DNA of 64,000 nt from CAZLDI01 sp964558415 (GTDB lineage Bacteria; Chloroflexota; Dehalococcoidia; SM23-28-2; RBG-16-64-32): NCBI GenBank assembly GCA_964558415.1, contig CAZLDI010000013.1, forward strand, positions 1 to 64,000. Reading direction: 5' to 3'. Within the stretch, counting starts at the first letter, position 1. Every line of letters begins with the position of its first letter. Both the position numbers and the translations under genes were made by a program. Shown here piece by piece: positions 49,099 through 57,315 of this stretch. The notes under the pieces are model-generated. The model was not told the origin of the DNA. It saw nothing but the letters and a program-made list of their open reading frames with translations, and searched no databases.

Positions 49099-50106
49099 AT
49101 GGAACTGACAACTAACGCCGTCGGCAGCTACCCCAAGCCGGACTACTTGGCGCAGGCCCGGACCCAGTTCTCCCAGGGTAAGCTATCGCGCGAGGAGCTG
49201 GAGAAGCTCGAGAAGCAGGCCACCGAGTACTGGATCCGCCTCCAGGAGCGCATCGGGCTGGACGTCCTCGTCCACGGCGAGATGGAGCGCGGCGACATGG
49301 TCGCCTACTTCGCCGGCGAGCCGGGCGGAAACACCATCCGCGGCATGAAGCTCGGCGGCCTCGTGCGCTCGTACGGCAACCGCTACTATCACAAACCCAT
49401 CATTTATGACAAGCTCGCTTGGCCCGGACCAATGACGGTCGACATGTGGAAGTTCTCCCAGGGGCTGACGGACAGGCCCGTCAAGGGAATGCTCACCGGC
49501 GCCTACACAATGGTCGAGTGGTCGTTCGACGAGCACTACCCTTCGCGTCGGGACGCCGTGCTCGACATGGCCCTCGTCATCCGCCGCGAAGTCGAGGCGC
49601 TGGTAGCTGCCGGCGCGAAGTACATCCAGATCGACGAGCCGGCCATTCACACGCGCCCGCACCAGGACTTCGACCTCGCCGTCGAGGCTATGCGGGTGAC
49701 CGTGGAGGGAATCGACTGCGAATTCCACACCCACATCTGCTATGGGGAGGTCGAGGAGATCTACCCGGATATGCTGCGCCTGCCCGTCAAGCAGATACAC
49801 CTGGCGTTCAAGAACACGGACTTCGCCTACCTGGACCTGATGAAAGAGAACCCCTACGACGCTAGCAAGGACCTCGGCGTTGGCGTGACAGACGTGCACA
49901 CGCGCTTCGTCGAGTCCGTCGATGAGGTCAAGGCTGGCATCATGCGTACCCTCAAGCTCTTCCCGCCGGAGCGCCTTTGGATATACCCGGACTGCGGGCT
50001 CAAGACGCGCACCGCCGAGGAGGCAGAAGGAAAGCTCCAGGTGATGGTTGACGCCGTCAACCAGGTCAAGCGGGAGCTGGAGATCGGCTCACCCGCCCGC
50101 GCCTAG
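49099..50106 (+). CDS. Core-MetE-like protein 2 (methionine synthase II family)
   Basis: A 335-residue homologue of the MetE catalytic domain. The zinc segment HTHICYGE (His-x-Cys) and the final Cys in YPDCGLKTR are present, but the Glu equivalent lies where QIHLAFKNTD is found, so Ala seems to replace it. N-terminal folate-binding duplication is absent, as in the folate-independent core-MetE (Mes) families, which take methyl groups from corrinoid proteins or unknown donors. ATG 49099 has GGAG 8 bases upstream; 24 bases separate it from protein 1. Confidence 0.78.
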   Translation: MELTTNAVGSYPKPDYLAQARTQFSQGKLSREELEKLEKQATEYWIRLQERIGLDVLVHGEMERGDMVAYFAGEPGGNTIRGMKLGGLVRSYGNRYYHKPIIYDKLAWPGPMTVDMWKFSQGLTDRPVKGMLTGAYTMVEWSFDEHYPSRRDAVLDMALVIRREVEALVAAGAKYIQIDEPAIHTRPHQDFDLAVEAMRVTVEGIDCEFHTHICYGEVEEIYPDMLRLPVKQIHLAFKNTDFAYLDLMKENPYDASKDLGVGVTDVHTRFVESVDEVKAGIMRTLKLFPPERLWIYPDCGLKTRTAEEAEGKLQVMVDAVNQVKRELEIGSPARA

Positions 50107-50134
50107 CGCCGAAACGCCGCGCCCAACGAAACCA

Positions 50135-50173
50135 AAATCGCGCCGAAGTTCCTCAGCGACTCCGGCGCGATTT
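50135..50173 (+). terminator. Intrinsic terminator after the core-MetE pair
   Basis: AAATCGCGCCG at 50135-50145 pairs perfectly with 50163-50173 over a 17-base loop and is followed by CTTGCTT. It also faces the convergent cupredoxin gene. Confidence 0.75.
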
Positions 50174-50196
50174 CTTGCTTAAGCGCAGCCGTCCGG

Positions 50197-50922
50197 CTAC
50201 TCCCGGCGCGCTGCTTTCCAGGCGTAGATGCTGCCCGCCCCGCCCGCGAGCACTGAGATTGCGCTCACACCCAGGATCAAGGCCAGCATCAGATAGCCGT
50301 CAGACGCGCCCTCGGCTCCGGTCGTGGCGGGCTGCCCATTCGCGTCCAGCAGGCCGGCCACCCCACCCACGGCAGGGTCGCCGGCTGGCGGGGTCGTCAG
50401 CGCTTCAACGAGCACCCGGCCGCGCATAATGGTGGGGTGCACCTCGCAGCGATAGAAGTAGGCGCCGGGCGTCGTGAATGTGACAGGCCCGTAGGGCCAT
50501 CCGGACGGCCCGGGGTTGGGCGGGTTCCGTAGACCCGAGTCATCGATCGGATTGCTCGCCGATACAGCCGCCCCGCAGGTGAGGAAGCCGCCGTCCGTGC
50601 ACTCCGTTACCGTGTGGACGTTCGCCGCCAGCGGCGCCGGCGACACCCAGGTGATCGAATCGCCCGGGCCTACGTGGATCGTCGCCGTGCAGCTCGGGTC
50701 CGGATTTCCTTGCTCACACAGCGCCTCCGCGGTCGCGTGTCCGGGTCCGGGCACGAAACTGCCCGTCGGATGGAAGAAGTCGTCGTGGACGTGGACGTTG
50801 AAGTTGCCGTGAGACGCGCTTGCCGGTGTCGTCGCCCCCGGTAACAGCGATGGCCCAATCGCGATGAGTACACCCACCACCACTAGCCCCGCTACCGGGA
50901 TCAGCCGCAATATCCCCTTCAT
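50197..50922 (-). CDS. Membrane-anchored cupredoxin-like copper protein
   Basis: A 241-residue exported protein. After a signal peptide (IPVAGLVVVGVLIAIGPSLL) comes a plastocyanin-like domain with the type 1 copper ligands His (ANVHTVTEC), Cys and His (FYRCEVHP) and Met (TIMRG). A DPAVGGVAGLL linker, a membrane helix (YLMLALILGVSAISVLAGG) and KAARRE end the protein. It probably shuttles electrons outside the membrane. Two proteins near 63-64 kb share the tail. ATG 50922 has AAGGGGG upstream. Confidence 0.85.
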   Translation of the reverse strand: MKGILRLIPVAGLVVVGVLIAIGPSLLPGATTPASASHGNFNVHVHDDFFHPTGSFVPGPGHATAEALCEQGNPDPSCTATIHVGPGDSITWVSPAPLAANVHTVTECTDGGFLTCGAAVSASNPIDDSGLRNPPNPGPSGWPYGPVTFTTPGAYFYRCEVHPTIMRGRVLVEALTTPPAGDPAVGGVAGLLDANGQPATTGAEGASDGYLMLALILGVSAISVLAGGAGSIYAWKAARRE

Positions 50923-51033
50923 GTTCGCACCCCCTTTTGCTCCGAGCGAACTTGCCTGCGCCGCATTATACGCTTCCCAGGCGAGTTATGGATGCATTGA
51001 GGGCGACAAACTCGGAAATTCCGCGGCCGGGTG

Positions 51034-52788
51034 CTAACGCCTCCCGAAGCCCCGCGCCAGCATATCCCCGCTCATGTGCACCATCGTCGGCCGCCCGTGC
51101 GGGCAGGTGTGCGGCGAACCCGTCTCCTCCAGTTGCCGCACCAACTCGCGCATCTCGTCAACCGATAGCGTCTTCCCCGCCCTGACTGCCCCGTGACACG
51201 CCAGCGACATCGCCACGCGGTCCCTCTCGGGCGCAATCACAGGGCCCGTCCCGAGCCCTGCTGAGGGATCGCCCTCTTCTCCCTCGAGCAGCGCGTCCAG
51301 AAATCTCAGGGCTGCCTCATGCGTGTCTTCAACGGCCAGCGCCACCGGAAGCGCGCGCAGCAGCGCCGCGCCGTCGCCGAACGGCTCGATCTCGAATCCG
51401 TGTGCCGCCAGGGCTTCGCTCTCGCTCACGATCAGACCCAGGTGCCGCGCTGTTATGTCCAGCGCGACCGGCTCCAGTAACGCCTGGACCTCGGGCGTGC
51501 GCTCCGTCCGCATCCGGCAGTAGCGGTCGTAGAGCACCCGTTCGTGCGCCGCGTGCTGGTCGATCAAGTACATCCCCTCAGGCCCCTCAGCGATGATGTA
51601 GATGCTGCCGAACTGCCCGATCACCCGCAAGACGGGTAGCGCCGTCTGTGGCGTCGCCAGGGGGCCTGACGGCTCCTGAGCGCCCGGCCTCTCGATGGTT
51701 GCTACGGCGACCCCGGACAGCGCCTGCCGCCAGAGCGGCGGCATCGTTGGTTGGACGGCAAGTGCGCCCGCGCCTACGCCGAATGACGCCGGCGCAACCG
51801 GTGCAAACTCCCTGAGCGCTCCCCGCACGGCCTGCCGCAGCGCGCCGAATACGGCGGATTCGTCCCGGAACCGCACCTCGGCTTTCGTCGGGTGCACGTT
51901 AACGTCCACCTCTTCGTACGCCATGCGAAGGTTCAGCACGGCGATCGGCCGCCGTCCCGTCATCAGCAACCCCTGGTATGCCTCCTCCACCGCGAAGGCG
52001 AGGCGCCGGTTCTGTACCCAGCGCCGGTTGACGAAGATGCTAACGTAGCCCCGCCCGGCGCGGGAAATGTGCGGCGGTGCGGCCAGGCCCCGTACGGAGA
52101 TGGGCGCGCCTGGGGACTGTAATTCGACCATCACGGACGCCAGTTCGGCCCCGTACACAGCGCTAACGGCGTCGCGCAGGTCGCCGCTGCCCGCCGTCTG
52201 CAGCGATCGTCTGCCGTCCAGCGTCAGGCTAAACCGCACCTCGGGATAGGAGAGCGCATAGTGAGTCACGACGGCGGCGACGGCGCTGCTTTCCGCAGAT
52301 GGCGAGCGTAGGAACTTGCGCCGCGCCGGCAGCCGCCCGAACAGACGGCGCACTGCTATCGTAGTACCTCCCGGCGCCCCGCGTGCCGCCATGACTGGTG
52401 TGGCGTCCGGCACAAGCTGAATGCTCGCCGCCGCCTCCCGATCGTGCGGACGGGATATCATCTCCACCTCGGCTACCGCTGCGATGGACGGGAGAGCCTC
52501 TCCGCGGAACCCGAGGGTCAGAATGCGCGCCAGGTCGACATCGTTGTCCAGCTTGCTCGTGGCGTGCCGGCGGAATGCTGTCTCGATCTCGTCCGGCTCT
52601 ATCCCGCAGCCATCGTCCGCAACCCGGATCGACTCGATCCCCCCACCCGAGATCTCGATGCTGATAAGCGTGGCGCCGGCGTCCAGCGCGTTCTCCACCA
52701 GCTCCTTGACGACGGATGCCGGGCGCTCAACCACCTCGCCGGCGGCGATGCGGGCGGCGACCTCTGTCGGCAGGATACGGATTGGCAA
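51034..52788 (-). CDS. mutL: DNA mismatch repair protein MutL
   Basis: A 584-residue GHKL-ATPase that links MutS to strand nicking. The N-terminal half shows IAAGEVVERPASVVKELVEN, DDGCGIEPDEI and LGFRGEALPSI. The C-terminal half has an endonuclease metal motif, DQHAAHERVLYDRY, in which the last acidic residue is Asp where Glu is usual, and CPHGRP near the end. The start is TTG 52788 with AAGGAG upstream; a frame to 52830 is not needed. MutS is encoded 1.6 kb away on the same strand. Confidence 0.95.
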   Translation of the reverse strand: MPIRILPTEVAARIAAGEVVERPASVVKELVENALDAGATLISIEISGGGIESIRVADDGCGIEPDEIETAFRRHATSKLDNDVDLARILTLGFRGEALPSIAAVAEVEMISRPHDREAAASIQLVPDATPVMAARGAPGGTTIAVRRLFGRLPARRKFLRSPSAESSAVAAVVTHYALSYPEVRFSLTLDGRRSLQTAGSGDLRDAVSAVYGAELASVMVELQSPGAPISVRGLAAPPHISRAGRGYVSIFVNRRWVQNRRLAFAVEEAYQGLLMTGRRPIAVLNLRMAYEEVDVNVHPTKAEVRFRDESAVFGALRQAVRGALREFAPVAPASFGVGAGALAVQPTMPPLWRQALSGVAVATIERPGAQEPSGPLATPQTALPVLRVIGQFGSIYIIAEGPEGMYLIDQHAAHERVLYDRYCRMRTERTPEVQALLEPVALDITARHLGLIVSESEALAAHGFEIEPFGDGAALLRALPVALAVEDTHEAALRFLDALLEGEEGDPSAGLGTGPVIAPERDRVAMSLACHGAVRAGKTLSVDEMRELVRQLEETGSPHTCPHGRPTMVHMSGDMLARGFGRR

Positions 52789-52884
52789 GGGATGCTCCTT
52801 GGCGCGATTGTAGCACGTCTGTGCTGCCATTCGCCTGCTTCAACAGGAGATCGCGGGACCGTCCGGCAGAGGCCGCTAGCAACT

Positions 52885-52901
52885 GTTACCGCCTTGTAAC
52901 C
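52885..52901 (+). promoter_or_regulatory. 11-bp direct-repeat pair upstream of the diguanylate cyclase
   Basis: GTTACC (52885) and GTAACC (52896) are exactly 11 bases apart, 99 bases before GTG 53000. The unit matches those in front of the small RNAs. No convincing TAGCCT-type -10 follows, so it is the weakest member of the set. Confidence 0.35.
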
Positions 52902-52999
52902 GACGATCGGCAACTGTGCTGGGACTACGGGCGTCCTACATCGTGACACGCCCTGTGAGTGCAGGGTCTCAAATGGCATGGAATGCGTGAGGAACGCTC

Positions 53000-54430
53000 G
53001 TGAACCGGATCAGGGTTGACTCCCAACCGACCCGCCGATCGCGGCACCCGCTGGGTACCGTGCGCCGGGGCCTCGTGGCGGGCTTCGGCCTGCTCGTGCT
53101 CGTGCTCGCTGTCGTCGTCGGAGGCTCGGTCTGGATGATCTCGCGGTATCAGTCCCACACTGCTGAAATGCAGGCCCACTCGGAGACGGCGCTCCTTCTC
53201 CACGAAGGAGAAACCCACACCAGCATCGCCGCCCTGTTGGTGCAGAGATACGTACTCACCGGCGAAAGCCAGTGGTTGGGCGAGCTCCAGCTGAGCGCAG
53301 CCGCGTCGTTGACCGCTCTCGCCAGCGCCAGAGACAACATTGCCGAGTACGGGGATCCCGCGCAGTTGGCCCGCGCGCGGGAGATGCAATCGCACCAGGA
53401 CTCGCTCACCTCGGGGCTGGCTGCGGTGCTGGCCCTCCGTCAGGCCGGCGACATTGACGGCGCAGCCGCGCGCATGGAGCAGATGGTCCCGGAGTTTACC
53501 GACTTCCGGCGGCTCCTGCGAGAGACGGTGCAGACGGAGCTTCAGACAGTTGAGGACCTGGACGCCCAGGTCAACCAGACTGGCGACCTGGCGCTCATGC
53601 TTCTCATCATCTCAGGCGTTTCCGGCGGCATCTTCGGGCTCATCGTGTCCGGCCTTATCGCTCGCTCAATCATCAAGCCGCTCTCTTCACTGGAGGCGAC
53701 GGCCAAAGCGGTCTCCTCAGGCGACATGACGGCTCGCGCGCCCGTCGCTGGGCCGCGCGAACTGGCGCGTCTGGGTGAGACGCTCAACCGGATGGTAGCC
53801 ACCATACAGGAACGTACTGACGAACTTCGGCTCTCCAACGAAGAGCTGCGCGATCGTAACCACCAGCTCATCGTTGCGCGGACGGAGGCCACCACGGACT
53901 CACTGACGGGCCTGATGAACCATCGCAAGTTCCACGGCGCGATCCGGGTCCTCGTAACAGACGCCATGAGCAGCGGGCGCAAAGTTGGTCTTGTGATGGT
54001 GGACGTCGATAACTTCAAACAGATCAACGACTCGCTGGGGCATCTGCGCGGCGACGAGGTACTCCGAGATCTCGCCCAGGTGATGGCGACCGTCGCGCAG
54101 CCGGAGAACCTCTACCGCTATGGCGGCGACGAATTCGCGATCACAGTGCCAGATGCCGATGTGGAAGCGACGAAGGCCCTGGCCCTGCGCGTCCAGGGGG
54201 CCGTTCAGGAGGCCGCCGCCATTGGCGAAGCCGTGACCATTAGCCTCGGCGTGGCAACCTTCCCGGACATGGCGGCGAACGCTGAGGAGTTGATCTATCG
54301 CGCCGACATGGCCCTCAACTGGGCCAAGTCCAGTGGCAAGGATCGCGTCGGTGACTGGGACAGCCTGCTAAGGCGTAAGGACCCACAATCCACCGCGGAA
54401 GCCTCGCCGCCCGCAGTCACTGCCCAGTAG
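53000..54430 (+). CDS. HAMP-GGDEF diguanylate cyclase
   Basis: A 476-residue membrane sensor. A first helix (GLVAGFGLLVLVLAVVVGGS), an extracytoplasmic four-helix region, a second helix (LALMLLIISGVSGGIFGLIV) and a HAMP domain (IIKPLSSLEATAKAVSSGD) lead through a coiled coil to the GGDEF domain, with GGDEF at residues 375-379. It makes cyclic di-GMP. The RxxD inhibitory site is absent (QPEN at that position), so product feedback is unlikely. The start is GTG 53000. Confidence 0.92.
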   Translation: MNRIRVDSQPTRRSRHPLGTVRRGLVAGFGLLVLVLAVVVGGSVWMISRYQSHTAEMQAHSETALLLHEGETHTSIAALLVQRYVLTGESQWLGELQLSAAASLTALASARDNIAEYGDPAQLARAREMQSHQDSLTSGLAAVLALRQAGDIDGAAARMEQMVPEFTDFRRLLRETVQTELQTVEDLDAQVNQTGDLALMLLIISGVSGGIFGLIVSGLIARSIIKPLSSLEATAKAVSSGDMTARAPVAGPRELARLGETLNRMVATIQERTDELRLSNEELRDRNHQLIVARTEATTDSLTGLMNHRKFHGAIRVLVTDAMSSGRKVGLVMVDVDNFKQINDSLGHLRGDEVLRDLAQVMATVAQPENLYRYGGDEFAITVPDADVEATKALALRVQGAVQEAAAIGEAVTISLGVATFPDMAANAEELIYRADMALNWAKSSGKDRVGDWDSLLRRKDPQSTAEASPPAVTAQ

Positions 54431-54442
54431 CATGTCCGCCGC

Positions 54443-57025
54443 CTAACCCGCGTTCCGGGCCTTCTCAACAAGCTCGTACAGCTTCGTGATCGCCTGCAGC
54501 GGCGTCATTGAGTCCACCTCCAGCGTTGCCAGGTCACGGCGCAAACCGTCATTCCGTCCGAATAGCGCCAGCTGTGCGAACGTCTCGGCCGGGGCCGCCC
54601 TGGGCCCGGCGCCGGGCCCCGACTCCAGCTCGGACAGGATCTCGCGCGCCCGAATCACGACGGGACGTGGCAGTCCCGCCAGCTGCGCCACGTGCACTCC
54701 GAACGATCGGTCCGCCCCCCCGGGCAGTATGCGGTGGAGGAAGACCACGCCGCCGCCCTCTTCCGCCACCGCCACGTTGTAGTTGCGGACCCGCGGAAGA
54801 AATGACGCCAGTTCCGTCAATTCATGGTAGTGCGTGGCGAACAGCGTTCGCGAGTTGAGATCAGGTCGGTTGTGAATGAACTCAACGACCGCGCGTGCTA
54901 TCGCCACTCCGTCGTAAGTGCTCGTGCCTCGACCGATCTCGTCGAATATCAGAAGTGAGCGCGGTGTCGCGCCGTGCAGGATCTCCGCCGTCTCGAGCAT
55001 CTCTAACATGAACGTCGAACGACCCGCGGCGATGTCGTCGAAAGCGCCCACCCGGCTGAAAATCCTGTCCACCACGCCGATCCGCGCCTCGGCAGCCGGC
55101 ACGAACGACCCGGCTTGGGCCATCAATACGATCAAGGCCACCTGTCGCAGGTAGGTCGACTTGCCCGCCATGTTCGGCCCGGTCAGGAGGATCACCTGGC
55201 CGTCGCTGCAGGCCAGTTCGCAATCGTTCTGCACGAAAGTCCCCGGCTCCAGCATCCGTTCAACCATCGGATGTCTACCGTCCCTGATGAAGATCTCATC
55301 CTCATCGTTCACAACCGGGCGGACGTACCCGTGGAGAGCCGCCGCTTCAGCCAGGCCGCAGCACGCGTCGATTCGGGCGATGCCCGCCGCCGTCTCGAGG
55401 ATCAACGGGGCCTGTGCCGCAACCTGCTGACAGGCCTGCCGCAGCAGCGCCTGCTCCAGCTCCTCTTGCCTCTCCACAGCGTGCAGCACGCGATATTCAT
55501 AGTCGCGCAATTCGGGGGTGGTATAGCGCTCCCCACCCACAAGCGTCTGCTTGCGTTGGTAGTCCTCCGGCGCCTGTCTCGCCGCCGCCTTGGATACCTC
55601 AATGTAATACCCGAACACTCGGTTGTAACCGACCTTCAGGTTCTTGATTCCCGTCCTTTCTCGCTCCCTTAGCTCGAGATCGGCCAGATACTGCCTCGCA
55701 TCGCGCGCGGTCTCACGCAAGGCGTCGAGCTCCTCTGAGAAACCGGGCCGGATCGCGCTGCCCCCGCGCGACTCGTCGGCGATCGCGGCGGCGATGATGG
55801 ACGCCGCGTCCTGGCAAGGGTGCACCGCGCCCAGGAGACCGTCCTTCACACGAGCGTCAGCCGCGCCCGCAGAGGACTCGTGCTCCACCGCTTCCCTCAA
55901 GGCCGGTACCGCCTCCAGGCCGCTGCGCAGCGCCGTCAGGTCGCGCGGCGTCCCCAGCGCGGGCGCCGCCGCCGCGCTCGAGATGCGGGCGATCAAGCGC
56001 TCCAGGTCGGGCACTTTGGCCAGCACCGCCATCACTCGCCCGCGGCGGACCGCCGAATCGAAGAAGTGCTGAACAGCGTCGAGCCGTTCGGACAACGCCG
56101 TTATGTCGAGCAGAGGCTCTCCTAACCACGCGCGCAAGAGGCGCGCCCCCATCGCCGTACGCGTTTCATCGATCACACCAAGGAGCGTCAGCGAATCGGC
56201 TCCCGGTCTCATCGGCTCGAACAACTCGAGGTTCCGGCGCGTGTTCGCGTCCAGTCTCATATAGGCGCTCGCGTGGCGCAGCACCAGACGCTGGACGTGT
56301 TTCATCCCCGCCTGTTGAGTGTCCTTGAGGTATCCGGCGATCGCGCCCGCTGCCCGCGTCGCGAGCGGCGACGATGCCAGGCCCAGTGCGTCCAGAGATG
56401 CCGCCCCGAAGTGTGCCAGAAGCAGATCTTTGGCGCGTTCTCCATCGAAGGAGTCTCCGGACAGCGGTGTCAGCGTGGTGGAAATCTGGGTCGGAGGTGC
56501 GTCGCCCTGGGGCAGCAGCAACTCCGCGGGCTCCAACCGCTCCATCTCGGCGCTGATCCCGTCCACGGTGGTCTCCAGGCAACCGAACTCTCCGGTGGAG
56601 ACGTCCACGTAAGCGAGGCCCGCTCGGCCGTCCGACTGCACCAGCGCCGCCAGGTAGTTGTTCGCCCCGCGCTCCAGAAGCCTGTCCTCCAGCAGCGTGC
56701 CGGGCGTCACCACCCGCACCACCTGCCGGTCGACGATCTTTTTCCCCGCGGTCGCCGCCTCCATCTGCTCGCAGACTGCCACCTTGTACCCCTTATTGAT
56801 CAGCCGCGACAGGTACGTATCCAGCGCGTGGTGAGGTACGCCCGCCAGCGGCACGCGCTCGTTCTTGCCCACCGGGCGCGAAGTGAGGGTGATCTCCAGC
56901 TCCCGCGCCACGAGCTCCGCGTCCTCGTCGAACGTCTCGTAGAAGTCGCCCAGGCGGAAGAACAGGATCGCCTGCGGATAGCGGCGCTTTATGTCGAGAT
57001 ACTGGCGGCGCAGGGGCGTAGTCAA
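54443..57025 (-). CDS. mutS: DNA mismatch repair protein MutS
   Basis: An 860-residue mismatch sensor. The mismatch-reading Phe-x-Glu is in FFRLGDFYETFDEDAELVAR; the connector and lever domains follow, and the ATPase has Walker A LTGPNMAGKSTYLRQ, then EMLETAEIL and LLIFDEIGRGTSTYDG. The length matches bacterial MutS1. The first methionine (MTTPLRRQYLDIKRRYPQAI) is the family start. It converges on the diguanylate cyclase. Confidence 0.96.
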   Translation of the reverse strand: MTTPLRRQYLDIKRRYPQAILFFRLGDFYETFDEDAELVARELEITLTSRPVGKNERVPLAGVPHHALDTYLSRLINKGYKVAVCEQMEAATAGKKIVDRQVVRVVTPGTLLEDRLLERGANNYLAALVQSDGRAGLAYVDVSTGEFGCLETTVDGISAEMERLEPAELLLPQGDAPPTQISTTLTPLSGDSFDGERAKDLLLAHFGAASLDALGLASSPLATRAAGAIAGYLKDTQQAGMKHVQRLVLRHASAYMRLDANTRRNLELFEPMRPGADSLTLLGVIDETRTAMGARLLRAWLGEPLLDITALSERLDAVQHFFDSAVRRGRVMAVLAKVPDLERLIARISSAAAAPALGTPRDLTALRSGLEAVPALREAVEHESSAGAADARVKDGLLGAVHPCQDAASIIAAAIADESRGGSAIRPGFSEELDALRETARDARQYLADLELRERERTGIKNLKVGYNRVFGYYIEVSKAAARQAPEDYQRKQTLVGGERYTTPELRDYEYRVLHAVERQEELEQALLRQACQQVAAQAPLILETAAGIARIDACCGLAEAAALHGYVRPVVNDEDEIFIRDGRHPMVERMLEPGTFVQNDCELACSDGQVILLTGPNMAGKSTYLRQVALIVLMAQAGSFVPAAEARIGVVDRIFSRVGAFDDIAAGRSTFMLEMLETAEILHGATPRSLLIFDEIGRGTSTYDGVAIARAVVEFIHNRPDLNSRTLFATHYHELTELASFLPRVRNYNVAVAEEGGGVVFLHRILPGGADRSFGVHVAQLAGLPRPVVIRAREILSELESGPGAGPRAAPAETFAQLALFGRNDGLRRDLATLEVDSMTPLQAITKLYELVEKARNAG

Positions 57026-57315
57026 GGGGGCGTGTCCTCAGGCGCGGTGCGGCAGTTGAACGCCGATATTATATCGCGCCTGCTGGGAACCGGCGCAGCG
57101 TCCGCATGGCACTCGTTGACGCTTCGGGAAGGTAAAGGGGGCTGAGGCGGGAGCGGGGAACCCCCGCCTCAGGCGAGCCACGGGAGGTGCGGCTGTTTTC
57201 CTTTGCTGGGAATCCGGGATTCGGCTAACCCACGCAACCCCCATGGACATCCTGAAACAAGGGGGTCAGCCCGTCAACCCCCAAATATTAGGTACTCCAC
57301 GCAGCGCGCCATCGC
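57026..57315. other. Intergenic region with a hairpin at 57142-57172
   Basis: CTGAGGCGGG (57142-57151) pairs with 57163-57172. On the minus strand it lies between the PAS-LuxR gene and mutS and could end the former's transcript, though no T-run follows. No open reading frame with a plausible start was found here. Confidence 0.5.

Noticed and set aside
57142..57172. Strong intrinsic terminator after the PAS-LuxR gene
   Set aside because: The stem is good but there is no T-run on either strand; left as a hairpin only.
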